This document shows positions 37,711 through 45,640 of a stretch of 45,670 nt of DNA, piece by piece. Each line of letters opens with the position of its first letter. Position 1 is the stretch's first letter. The position numbers and the translations under genes are program-made. Below the pieces are notes generated by a model. It was not told the origin of the DNA, made no database searches, and was given only the letters and a program-made list of their open reading frames with translations. Source of the DNA: Clostridia bacterium (lineage in GTDB: Bacteria; Bacillota; Clostridia; Christensenellales; Aristaeellaceae); the NCBI GenBank assembly GCA_030530315.1, contig JAUMVG010000024.1, forward strand, positions 1 through 45,670, in the 5' to 3' direction.

Positions 37711-37739
37711 TTGTATTGTGACACAAAAGATGGTATACT
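37711..37739 (+). promoter_or_regulatory. Promoter of the cobalt operon
   Basis: TTGTAT (37711-37716), 17-nt spacer, TATACT (37734-37739), directly before riboswitch 2. The same TATACT form precedes riboswitch 1. Confidence 0.6.
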
Positions 37740-37750
37740 GAATTGACAAT

Positions 37751-37990
37751 CGAATATTCGGGTATTCACAGGTGCCCGCTTGTCTGCCTGCGCCGGCGGA
37801 CATGAAGCGCTCATCCACTGAGCGGCCTCATGCCGAAGGCGAGGACGGACAAGAGGGAGAATAGGGAACGGAGTGCGAATCTCCGACAGGACCGCTGCTG
37901 TGAAGTGGAGTCCCTGATCGATGCCATTGGCCGCAAGGCCGAGAAGGGTTTGGGGACGATGAAGCTGAGTCAGAAGACCTGCCTGTGAAA
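37751..37990 (+). promoter_or_regulatory. Cobalamin (B12) riboswitch 2
   Basis: The motifs in order are ACAGGTG, AGAATAGGGAAC, GAGTGCGAATCTCCGAC, B12 box ACCGCTGCTGTGAA, GCCATTGG with CGAGAAGG, and CTGAGTCAGAAGACCTGCCTGT. It has an enlarged variable arm between the first two motifs (about 37775-37855) with its own hairpins. It heads the CbiK/ABC-transporter operon. Confidence 0.93.
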
Positions 37991-38008
37991 ACGACGATCA
38001 GATTCTTC

Positions 38009-38037
38009 GGACTAAGGAATGATGCGTCCCTTTTTTG
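38009..38037 (+). terminator. Riboswitch 2 expression-platform terminator
   Basis: GGAC and GTCC flank a 13-nt loop and are followed by CTTTTTT (38030-38036). The T-run suggests B12 stops transcription. The leader then continues about 250 nt to the first gene, with no gene seen. Confidence 0.5.
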
Positions 38038-38290
38038 CATGGCAGGCAGCGGCATTTGCGCCGCGGTCTGAGAGGCTGTTTCTGGATATGGAAAGATGCT
38101 TGTTCGGCATATGATCCTCTATTTCAGGAACATGCTCTTATGTGTTGCCGACAGGGTGCGTCCGAATTGGAACGGAGCGCGCCCTGTTTTTTTGCCTTCC
38201 GCTGATTCAGTGGACCGGCGCGAAGCGGGGACACAAGGCTCGCCGGAGGCTTTCAACTTCGGCGAAGGACAGAAATTGAGGAGATTGGAT

Positions 38291-39025
38291 ATGAAGCAGG
38301 CAATAGTGGTCGTCAGCTTTGGCACGACGCATAAGGACGCCGAACAGAGCGCCATCGCGCCTGTGGAGCGCGCCATTGGGCGGGCCTTCCCGGACTGGGA
38401 GGTCTGCCGCGCCTGGACGTCGCGGATCATTGCCAGGAGACTGGCGGAACGGGGCGAGCCGGTGGAGAACGAGGCGGAGGCGCTGGAGCGGCTCACGCGG
38501 GAGGGCTGCGGGCGCGTGGTCCTTGCGGCGACGCATATCATCCCCGGCCGTGAATACGGCCTGGTGAAGGCCGCGGCCGGAGCCTGGCCGGTATCCGCGC
38601 CGCTGCTGGAGACGGAAGAGGATCTGCGGTGGATGGCGGCGCTGCTGGACGGGATTGCCGCGGAGGAGGGGCGCACGCTGCTGGTGATGGGCCACGGCAC
38701 CGAACACGCGGCGGACGAGACCTACGCCCGGCTGCGGAAGCTGCTGCCCGAGCGCGTCAAGCTGGCCTGCGTCGAGGGCAGCCACGACCTGGAAGGGCTC
38801 CTGCCCGAGCTGGACGCGCTTCCAGAGAAAAAGCTGACCCTGATGCCGCTGATGCTGGTGGCGGGCGACCACGCGAAGAACGACCTGGCGGGCGAGGGAC
38901 CGGATTCGTGGAAGGGCCGCCTTGAAGCGCGCGGCTTTGACATCGCCGCGCGCCTGCAGGGACTCGGCGCGCTGGAGGCGGTCCAGGAGCGCTTTGTGCA
39001 AAAGGTGAGGAGCGCCGTCGAATGA
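38291..39025 (+). CDS. cbiK: Sirohydrochlorin cobaltochelatase
   Basis: The 244-aa CbiK-type chelatase inserts cobalt into sirohydrochlorin in the anaerobic B12 pathway. It has an N-terminal IVVVSFGTTHKDAE, ATHIIPGREY near residue 80, catalytic His135 in MGHGTEHAAD and His194 in VAGDHAKNDLAG. The spacing of the two histidines matches Salmonella CbiK. Start at ATG 38291 with GAGGAG upstream; a longer open frame runs back into the leader. Its stop overlaps the next permease start (ATGA), so the chelatase and the transporter are translated together. Confidence 0.92.
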   Translation: MKQAIVVVSFGTTHKDAEQSAIAPVERAIGRAFPDWEVCRAWTSRIIARRLAERGEPVENEAEALERLTREGCGRVVLAATHIIPGREYGLVKAAAGAWPVSAPLLETEEDLRWMAALLDGIAAEEGRTLLVMGHGTEHAADETYARLRKLLPERVKLACVEGSHDLEGLLPELDALPEKKLTLMPLMLVAGDHAKNDLAGEGPDSWKGRLEARGFDIAARLQGLGALEAVQERFVQKVRSAVE

Positions 39026-39960
39026 AAAAGTATATCGTGGGCCGCGCGCTGTTCGTCATCCCCATCATGCTGGTGCTGTCCTTCTTCACCTTCGCGCTGA
39101 CCTACCTGTCGCCCTCCGATCCCATTGCGCTGCGCTACGAGCGCATGGGCGCGGTGCCGGACCAGGAGCTGCTGGAGGCGGAGCGGGAGGCGGCGGGGCT
39201 GAACGATCCGTTTCTCGTCCAGTATTGGAACTGGCTGAGGAACGTGCTGAGGGGCGACTTGGGCAAGTCCTATTTCTACGGCACCTCCGTGTGGTCGGAG
39301 ATGACCCGGCGCATTCCCAACACGCTGACGCTGACCGGCGCGACGCTGCTGCTGACGGTGCTGTTCGCCACGCCGCTGGGCATACTGTCGGCAGTGAAGC
39401 AGGGCACCTGGGTGGACGGGCTGATCCGCTTCGTCTCCTTTTTCGGCGTCTCCATGCCCTCGTTCTGGGTGGGGACTCTGTTGATGTACGCCTTTGGCGT
39501 GAAGCTGAAGCTGCTGCCGATCCTGGGCAGCGGCGATCTCCAGCACCTGGTGCTGCCCGCGGTGACGCTGGCCTTCTGGATGGTGTCGCTGTACGTGCGC
39601 CGGGTCCGGGGCAGCATGCTGGAGGAGATGAACAAGGACTACCTGACCGGGGCGCTGGCCCAGGGCATGAGCCGCCGGCGGGTGATACTCAAGCAGATCC
39701 TGCCCAATTCGCTCTTGTCGGTGATCACCATGTTCGCCATGTCCATCGGCAGCCTGCTGGGCGGCGCGACCATCGTGGAGACCATCTTCGAGTGGAAGGG
39801 CGTGGGCAAGATGGCCGTGGAGGCCATCTCCGTGCGGGACTATCCCATCATACAGGGCTACGTGCTGTGGATGGCCATCATCTATGTGACGGTAAACCTG
39901 GTGGTGGACCTGTCCTATCACTACCTCGACCCGAGGATCAGACTGGGGGGCCGCCGATGA
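39022..39960 (+). CDS. ABC transporter permease, NikB/DppB type
   Basis: The 312-aa membrane protein has six predicted helices. The first lies at residues 10-30, followed by the extracytoplasmic loop typical of the peptide/nickel importer family. The cytoplasmic coupling motif is in LTGALAQGMSRRRVILKQIL. The sequence GGATIVETIFEWKGVGKMA is diagnostic of DppB/NikB. It overlaps both cbiK and the next permease by 4 nt. With cbiK and a B12 riboswitch, cobalt (free or chelated) is the likely cargo. Confidence 0.88.
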   Translation: MKKYIVGRALFVIPIMLVLSFFTFALTYLSPSDPIALRYERMGAVPDQELLEAEREAAGLNDPFLVQYWNWLRNVLRGDLGKSYFYGTSVWSEMTRRIPNTLTLTGATLLLTVLFATPLGILSAVKQGTWVDGLIRFVSFFGVSMPSFWVGTLLMYAFGVKLKLLPILGSGDLQHLVLPAVTLAFWMVSLYVRRVRGSMLEEMNKDYLTGALAQGMSRRRVILKQILPNSLLSVITMFAMSIGSLLGGATIVETIFEWKGVGKMAVEAISVRDYPIIQGYVLWMAIIYVTVNLVVDLSYHYLDPRIRLGGRR

Positions 39961-40832
39961 ACAGCTATGTGAAAAAGGCGCTGCGCAGCCCGTCGTTCAT
40001 GGTCCTGCTGGGACTGGCGATCATCCTGATCCTGATTCCCGTGTTCGCACCGCAGCTGGCGCCCCACGACCCGCTGGAGACCAACTACGCCGCTTCGATG
40101 GTGGAGCACTCCGCGGAATACCCCATGGGCACGGACCAGATCGGCAGGTGCATACTGTCCCGGCTGATCTGGGGCGGGCGGACCTCGCTCCTGATCGTGT
40201 TCTGGGTGGTGGCCATCGTGGCGGCGGTGGGCATACTGCTGGGCGTGGTGGCCGGCTTTGCCGGCGGCTGGGTGGATATGCTCATCACCCGCGTCAACGA
40301 CATCGTGGTGGCCATCCCGTCCACGGTGTTCGTCATCGCGCTGGTCAGCGTGCTGGGACCCAGCCTGCGCAACACGGTGCTGGCCATGTCCCTGGTGGGC
40401 TGGACGGAATACTGCCGGGTCTCCCGGGCGCTGGTGCTCTCCGTGCGGGAGAACAACTACGTGGACATGGCCCGCATGGGCGGCCTTTCCGAGGCGCAGG
40501 TCATCCGCCGGGTGATCCTGCCCAATGTGTTTCCGTATCTTCTGGTAAACATCACCCAGGACATCGGCGCGAACCTGCTCACCCTCAGCGGCCTGTCGCT
40601 GCTGGGCCTGTCCTCCCAGCCGCCCACGCCGGAATGGGGCTTCATGCTGTCGGAGGGGCGCAAGTTCATCACCGCCGCGCCCTGGCTGATCATCTGGCCC
40701 GGCAGCGTGATCGTGCTGCACGTGGTGATCTTCAATCTTTTAGGCGACAGCCTTAGAGATATATTGGACCCCCGCTGGGAAAAGAAAGAGAGAAAATGGA
40801 GGAAGATGAGAAAATGGCAAACAAACGCATGA
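39957..40832 (+). CDS. ABC transporter permease, NikC/DppC type
   Basis: The 291-aa second permease has an N-terminal helix (residues 15-32), a LAPHDPLETN segment typical of DppC/NikC, PMGTDQIGRCILSRLIWGGR, and the coupling loop YVDMARMGGLSEAQVIRRVI. LSLLGLSSQPPTPEWGFML is near the end. It is followed by the binding protein, whose start lies inside its last codons. The charged C-terminus (KKERKWRKMRKW) is longer than usual, perhaps a consequence of this overlap. Confidence 0.88.
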   Translation: MNSYVKKALRSPSFMVLLGLAIILILIPVFAPQLAPHDPLETNYAASMVEHSAEYPMGTDQIGRCILSRLIWGGRTSLLIVFWVVAIVAAVGILLGVVAGFAGGWVDMLITRVNDIVVAIPSTVFVIALVSVLGPSLRNTVLAMSLVGWTEYCRVSRALVLSVRENNYVDMARMGGLSEAQVIRRVILPNVFPYLLVNITQDIGANLLTLSGLSLLGLSSQPPTPEWGFMLSEGRKFITAAPWLIIWPGSVIVLHVVIFNLLGDSLRDILDPRWEKKERKWRKMRKWQTNA

Positions 40833-42328
40833 TTTCCCGCATCCTGGCCCTGACCCTGTGCCTGGCACTCGCCCTGATGGGCGGCGCCTTCGCCGAAGGC
40901 AAGCACCTGAACGCCGCGTTGTACTGGTTCGGCGGCAGCCTGGACGCCGCCGCGGACTGGGATGGCTGGACCACCTGCCGCGCGGGCATCACCGAGACCC
41001 TGGTCACCGTGAACGAGAAATATGAGATCGTACCCCTGCTGGCGGACAGCTGGGAGCAGACCGACGACACCACCTGGGTGATGCACATCCGCGAGGGCGT
41101 CACCTTCCACAACGGCAAGCCCGTGGACGGCGAGGCCGTGAAGAAGAGCTTCGAGCGAGCCATGACCATGCAGGACCGCGCGGTATCCGCCGCGAAGATC
41201 GCCTCCATCGAGGCCGACGGCCAGAATGTGACCATCACCACCACCGAGCCCTTCGGCGCGTTCCTGGCCAACATCTCCGAGCCCATGTACTCCATCATCG
41301 ACGTGGACGCCGGCACCGACTTCGCCAGCGCGCCCGTTGCCACCGGCCCCTTCATGGTCACCGGCTTTGAGGTGAACACCCAGATCGACCTGGCCCGCTA
41401 CGAGGGCTACTGGGGCGGCGCCTCCGACATCGATACCATGACCATCCTGATGATCGACGACGACAGCACCCGCGGCATGGCCCTGCAGGGCGGCCAGGTG
41501 GACATCGTGCAGCGCATCGCCTGGACGGACATTCCTGCCTTTGAGGCTGACAGCAACATGCAGGTGTTCGACACCCAGGGCGCCCGCACCCGCATCCTGT
41601 CCTTCAACTACGAAAATCCCTTCCTGGCGGACGTGAATGTGCGCAAGGCCATTGCCGCCGGCATCAACTACGAGGCGCTGGTGGGCGTCCTGGGCAGCGG
41701 CGTGAGCGTCGCGGGCGCGCCCTATCCGGCCTCCTCTCCCTACGGCTACGACACCCTGGACCGCCAGACCTACGACGCCGAGGCGGCTGCGAAGTACCTG
41801 GCCGACGCGGGCTTTGAGGACGTGGACGGCAACGGCTACGTAGAGAAGGACGGCCAGGAGCTGACCCTGACCATCACCTACTCCAACGGCTCCTTCACCA
41901 CCATGCTGGAGGCTGTGCAGGACATGCTCAAGCAGGTGGGCATCCACATCGAGCTGCAGATCGTGGACAGCACCAGCGAGCTGGGCGAGAGCGGCAGCTA
42001 TGACATGCTGTGCGGCAACACCCAGGTGCTCTCCACCGGCGATCCCCAGTGGTATCTGGACTCCTTCTTCAAGACCGACTCCTCCAACAACGTGACCCAT
42101 TACTCCAACCCGGCGCTGGACGAGGTCATCGCCAAGCTGGCCCAGACCTTCGATATCGCGGGCCGCGAGGAGCTGACCATCGAGGCGGAGAAGATCATGC
42201 TGGAGGACTGCGCCGCCATCTGGCTGGTGGGTGAGAACAACTTCGTCGTCGCCAACAGCAAGGTGAGCAACATCACGCCCTATCCCATCGACTACTACTT
42301 CGTGGATAATCATCTGAGTATTGACTGA
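40814..42328 (+). CDS. Substrate-binding protein, NikA/peptide-binding (SBP_bac_5) type
   Basis: The 504-aa extracellular protein has an N-terminal signal (basic start, hydrophobic ILALTLCLALALMGGAFA) cleaved after Ala-Phe-Ala. There is no lipobox Cys, which is unusual for a Gram-positive binding protein. The mature part matches the cluster C family: AGITETLVTVNEKYEIVPLL, VMHIREGVTFHNGKPVDGEA, VATGPFMVTGFE, and NVRKAIAAGINYEALV. It resembles NikA/CntA more than oligopeptide OppA in length. GGAGG lies upstream; an alternative ATG is at 40796. B12 control suggests cobalt or a cobalt complex as ligand. Confidence 0.82.
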   Translation: MANKRMISRILALTLCLALALMGGAFAEGKHLNAALYWFGGSLDAAADWDGWTTCRAGITETLVTVNEKYEIVPLLADSWEQTDDTTWVMHIREGVTFHNGKPVDGEAVKKSFERAMTMQDRAVSAAKIASIEADGQNVTITTTEPFGAFLANISEPMYSIIDVDAGTDFASAPVATGPFMVTGFEVNTQIDLARYEGYWGGASDIDTMTILMIDDDSTRGMALQGGQVDIVQRIAWTDIPAFEADSNMQVFDTQGARTRILSFNYENPFLADVNVRKAIAAGINYEALVGVLGSGVSVAGAPYPASSPYGYDTLDRQTYDAEAAAKYLADAGFEDVDGNGYVEKDGQELTLTITYSNGSFTTMLEAVQDMLKQVGIHIELQIVDSTSELGESGSYDMLCGNTQVLSTGDPQWYLDSFFKTDSSNNVTHYSNPALDEVIAKLAQTFDIAGREELTIEAEKIMLEDCAAIWLVGENNFVVANSKVSNITPYPIDYYFVDNHLSID

Positions 42329-42360
42329 GTGTAGACTTGGGAAGCTGACGGGCTGAGCCC

Positions 42361-42529
42361 GAGAGTTAAGAGTTTAGAGTGAAGAGTTAAGATAAAGAAT
42401 GCCGAAGAACGAAGCTATGTTGCTTGTCAAACAACTCAGGCATCTTCGCGGAAACGACTGCCTTGTTTCGCAGCTGATTCGTGCGCGGCTGACTCTATCT
42501 AAACTCTCAACTCTTCACTCTTAACTCTC
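42361..42529. repeat. MITE-like foldback inside the cobalt operon
   Basis: GAGAGTTAAGAGT (42361-42373) is the exact reverse complement of 42517-42529. The flanking arms are runs of AGAGTT/TTAAGA-like units on both sides of a roughly 105-bp centre. It lies in the only wide gap of the operon. Similar arms occur at 15837-15870 and 45641-45670. Confidence 0.75.
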
Positions 42530-42556
42530 AGAAAAACGACAAACCGGGGGAAGACA

Positions 42557-43357
42557 TTGGACATTCTTTCGATTGACAACTATTCCGTGTCCTACGACGG
42601 ACAGCATAGCGCCGTGGACGGCGTCTGCCTGGACGTGCGGCAGGGGGAGATCGTCTCCATCGTGGGGGAGAGCGGCAGCGGAAAGTCCACGCTGCTCCAC
42701 GGCATGCTGGGGCTGCTGCCGAAGGGGGCGGCCACCCGGGGAAGGCTCGCGCTGTTCGGGCGGGAGATCTCCACGATGCCCGCCGGGGAGCGCCGGGCGC
42801 TCTGCGGCAGCCGGGTCTCGATGATCTTCCAGGACACGGGCCGCTACATGAACCCCATCGCCCGCATCGGGGCGCAGTACGACGAGTTCCTGCGCATCCA
42901 TGGCATGCGCGACGGCGCGGCCCGGCGCAGCCTGCAGCGGGAGATGCTGCTGAAGCTGCACCTGACCGATCCGGATCGGGTGCTGCGGGCCTATCCCTTC
43001 GAGCTGTCCGGCGGCATGCGGCAGCGGGTGGGCATCGCCATGGCCATGTCCCTGAAGCCCGAGCTGCTGCTGGCGGACGAGCCCACCAGCGCGCTGGACG
43101 TGACTGTGCAGGCCCAGGTGATCCGGCAGATGCTGGAGCTGCGGGAGTCCACCGGCACCGCCATCGTGCTGGTGACCCACAACATCGGGGTGGCGGCCTA
43201 TCTGTCCGACCGCATCGGCGTGATGCAGCGCGGCAGGCTGGTGGAGCTGGGCGACAGCCAGGCTGTGATCGAACGGCCTGAACACCCCTACACCCGGGGC
43301 CTGTTGGACGCGGTGGTGGAAATCGACGATGAAAGGCTGATCGCAAACCATGGATGA
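42557..43357 (+). CDS. ABC transporter ATPase, NikD/DppD type
   Basis: The 266-aa ATPase has Walker A GESGSGKST (residues about 37-45), Q-loop IFQDTGRYMNP, signature LSGGMRQRV and Walker B LLLADEPTSALD, with the switch His in VLVTHNIG. The C-terminal HPYTRGLLDAV is typical of the peptide/nickel family. It lacks the Cys-rich tail that its partner carries. Start is TTG 42557 with GGGGGAAGACA. Its end overlaps the next ATPase by 8 nt. Confidence 0.88.
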   Translation: MDILSIDNYSVSYDGQHSAVDGVCLDVRQGEIVSIVGESGSGKSTLLHGMLGLLPKGAATRGRLALFGREISTMPAGERRALCGSRVSMIFQDTGRYMNPIARIGAQYDEFLRIHGMRDGAARRSLQREMLLKLHLTDPDRVLRAYPFELSGGMRQRVGIAMAMSLKPELLLADEPTSALDVTVQAQVIRQMLELRESTGTAIVLVTHNIGVAAYLSDRIGVMQRGRLVELGDSQAVIERPEHPYTRGLLDAVVEIDDERLIANHG

Positions 43358-44315
43358 CGCGCTGCTGGAATTGAGGGGCCTTTCCAAGACCTTTGACATG
43401 GGCAAGGGCGAGCACCTGCGGGCGGTGCGGGACGTGAGCCTGACGGTGCGGCGGGGCGAGAGCCTCGGCATCGTGGGGGAGAGTGGCTGCGGCAAGAGCA
43501 CCATCGCCCGGATGGTGGCCCAGCTGACGGAGGTCAGCGGAGGCAGGATCCTGTTCGACGGGCGGGATGTGACCCATCTGCCCAGGGGCAGGCGGCGCGA
43601 GCTGTGGCGTCGGGTGCAGATGGTGTTCCAGGATCCCTATTCCGTGTTCAGCCCCCGAATGACGGTGGGGGATTTCCTCACCGAGGGCCTCGTGCACTTC
43701 GGCATCGCCGGCCGCGCGGCGGCCCGGGAAAGGCTGCCCGAGCTGCTGGCGCGGGTGGAGCTGCCCCCGGAGCTGGCGGAGCGCCTGCCGCACCAGCTGT
43801 CCGGCGGCCAGCAGCAGCGGGTGGTGATCGCCCGGGCGCTGTCCATCCAGCCGGACCTGCTGATCCTGGACGAGGCCACCAGCGCCCTGGACGTGTCCGT
43901 ACAGCGGCAGATCCTGAAGCTGCTCATGCGGCTGAAGGAGGAGCTGGGGCTGACGATGCTGTTCATCGGCCACGACCTGGCCGTGGTGCGCAGCGTCACC
44001 GACCGCATCGCGGTGATGTACGCCGGGAGCCTGGTGGAGCAGCTGCCCAGCGACCGGCTGGTGGAGACGGCCGCGCACCCCTATACGCGGCGGCTGCTGG
44101 ACTCGGTGTTTTCCACCGGCGACCGGGGCCGCAAGCAGATCGCCATAGAGGACCTGTCCCTGATCGAAAAGGGGCGCAAGCTGCCGGGCTGTCCCTACCA
44201 GCCCCGCTGCGCCGTCGCCACCGGGATCTGCGCGGGCGCCTGCCCGTCGCTGACGACCGTCGGGGAAGACCACAGCATTGCCTGCTTTGTCAGGCAGCAG
44301 GAGGAATTGCAATGA
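43350..44315 (+). CDS. ABC transporter ATPase, NikE/DppF type with Cys-rich tail
   Basis: The 321-aa second ATPase has Walker A GESGCGKST, Q-loop VFQDPYSVFSP, signature LSGGQQQRV, Walker B LLILDEATSALD and switch His in FIGHDLAVV. HPYTRRLLDSV follows. The last 50 residues have four Cys, in GCPYQPRCA and IACF with GICAGACP between. This is the oligopeptide-transporter C-terminal motif that binds an iron-sulfur cluster in some members. It overlaps the 64-aa gene by 4 nt. Confidence 0.9.
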   Translation: MDDALLELRGLSKTFDMGKGEHLRAVRDVSLTVRRGESLGIVGESGCGKSTIARMVAQLTEVSGGRILFDGRDVTHLPRGRRRELWRRVQMVFQDPYSVFSPRMTVGDFLTEGLVHFGIAGRAAARERLPELLARVELPPELAERLPHQLSGGQQQRVVIARALSIQPDLLILDEATSALDVSVQRQILKLLMRLKEELGLTMLFIGHDLAVVRSVTDRIAVMYAGSLVEQLPSDRLVETAAHPYTRRLLDSVFSTGDRGRKQIAIEDLSLIEKGRKLPGCPYQPRCAVATGICAGACPSLTTVGEDHSIACFVRQQEELQ

Positions 44316-44506
44316 ATGAAAAGCGCGTGAGGACCGTGGATGAGATCGTCTTTGAACAGGCCGACCCGCCGGTGGCGCTGGCGAAGGGCAGCGTCTACAC
44401 CGTGGAGGCAGTGCTGGAGAACGGCGTCGTGCTGCGCACGGAGCAGGGCGAGCGCTTCATGATCGACTTGAACACTTTCGAGCTCGGCTTCGAGGCGGCG
44501 CTGTAG
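44312..44506 (+). CDS. Small acidic protein in the cobalt operon, 64 aa
   Basis: GGAGGAATTGCA precedes the ATG, which overlaps the ATPase stop (ATGA). The protein has no Cys and is strand-rich (SVYTVEAVLENGVVLRTEQ), ending in FMIDLNTFELGFEAAL. It resembles a tiny beta-barrel, but no family is recognised. Strict coupling to the transporter suggests a function in the same pathway, for instance as a metal or ATPase accessory. That is inference. Confidence 0.7.
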   Translation: MNEKRVRTVDEIVFEQADPPVALAKGSVYTVEAVLENGVVLRTEQGERFMIDLNTFELGFEAAL

Positions 44507-44527
44507 CGAAAAACTGTATAATGCACG

Positions 44528-44568
44528 GGGCGGGGTCGGCGCGTTTGCGCCGGCCCCGCCGCTTTTAT
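44528..44568 (+). terminator. Terminator of the cobalt operon
   Basis: GCGGGG-CGGCGC, GTTT loop, GCGCCGGCCCCGC, then CGCTTTTAT. Confidence 0.85.
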
Positions 44569-44692
44569 GCCCCAAATCGACTCAAGCCAAACTTGGCAAC
44601 CCCAGACAATAAAAGACAAGGGCAGACGATGCCTTTTTTGTAACCTTGCGCTATACTGTCCTTAACAAAGACGACAGAGGGAGGCGACGACC

Positions 44693-45640
44693 ATGGCGCG
44701 TCCGACCGGGCCGCAGGCGCGGCGCAGGTGGAGCTGGAAGAACTTCTGGCTGATGACGATGACCCTTCCCGGGGCGATCTGGCTGCTGCTCATCCGCTAC
44801 CTGCCCATGCTGGGCGTGATCATCTCCTTCAAGGATTACAAGGCCCAGAAGCCGAACACGTTCTGGAACAACCTGCTTCGGTCGAAGTGGGTGGGCCTGA
44901 AGAACTTCCAGTTTCTCAACAGCCCCTCCACGGGCACGATGATCCGCAACACGCTGCTCTACAACGCGGTGTGGATCGTGCTGGTGCTGATCATCGCGGT
45001 GCTGTTCGCGGTGATGATGAGCGAGTTGAAGAACCGCTTCATGGCGAAGGCCTACCAGACGATGATGTTTTTTCCCTACTTCCTCAGCTGGGTGGTGGCG
45101 AGCTACTTCGTGCTGGCCTTCCTGGATCCCACCAGCGGCATGATCCCCTCCATCCAGAAGAGCCTGGGCCTGAAAGCGACCCAGTTCTACATGACGACCA
45201 CCTGGTGGCCGCTGATCCTGACCATTTCCAACCTGTGGAAGAATGTGGGCTACTCCAGCGTGCTGTACCTGGCGGCCATCACCGGCATCGACACCACGCT
45301 GTACGAGGCGGCGGCGGTGGACGGCGCCACCAAGAGCCAGCAGGTCTGGCACGTGACGCTGCCGGGCATCCGCCCGATGATCGTGATCCTGCTGATCATG
45401 TCCGTGGGCAAGATCTTCAACGCAGACTTCGGTCTGTTCTACAATGTCCCGCAGAACTCCGGTCCGCTTTATCCGGTGACCCAGGTCATCGATACCTACG
45501 TGTACAACACCTACGCCAATACCCACAACATGGGCATGAGCTCTGCGGCGGGCCTGCTGCAAAGCGTGGTGGGCTGCCTGTGCATCGTGGTGACCAACGG
45601 CATCGTGCGCCGGATCGACGCGGAAAGCTCGCTTTTTTAG
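44693..45640 (+). CDS. Sugar ABC transporter permease, LplB type (CUT1)
   Basis: The 315-aa membrane protein with six helices is MalF-like. FWLMTMTLPGAIWLLLIRY starts the first helix. The EAA coupling loop reads YEAAAVDGATKSQQVWHVTL and TLPGI follows. The DFGLFYNVP and NTYVYNTY-like late segment is typical of LplB-type permeases for complex carbohydrates. GGGAGGCGACGACC precedes the ATG. The partner permease (YtcP-like) and lipoprotein normally follow and should lie beyond the window. Confidence 0.88.
   Translation: MARPTGPQARRRWSWKNFWLMTMTLPGAIWLLLIRYLPMLGVIISFKDYKAQKPNTFWNNLLRSKWVGLKNFQFLNSPSTGTMIRNTLLYNAVWIVLVLIIAVLFAVMMSELKNRFMAKAYQTMMFFPYFLSWVVASYFVLAFLDPTSGMIPSIQKSLGLKATQFYMTTTWWPLILTISNLWKNVGYSSVLYLAAITGIDTTLYEAAAVDGATKSQQVWHVTLPGIRPMIVILLIMSVGKIFNADFGLFYNVPQNSGPLYPVTQVIDTYVYNTYANTHNMGMSSAAGLLQSVVGCLCIVVTNGIVRRIDAESSLF

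Noticed and set aside
38096-38290. N-terminal extension of CbiK into the riboswitch leader
   Set aside because: CbiK similarity begins at ATG 38291, which has its own ribosome site; the extension translates leader RNA.
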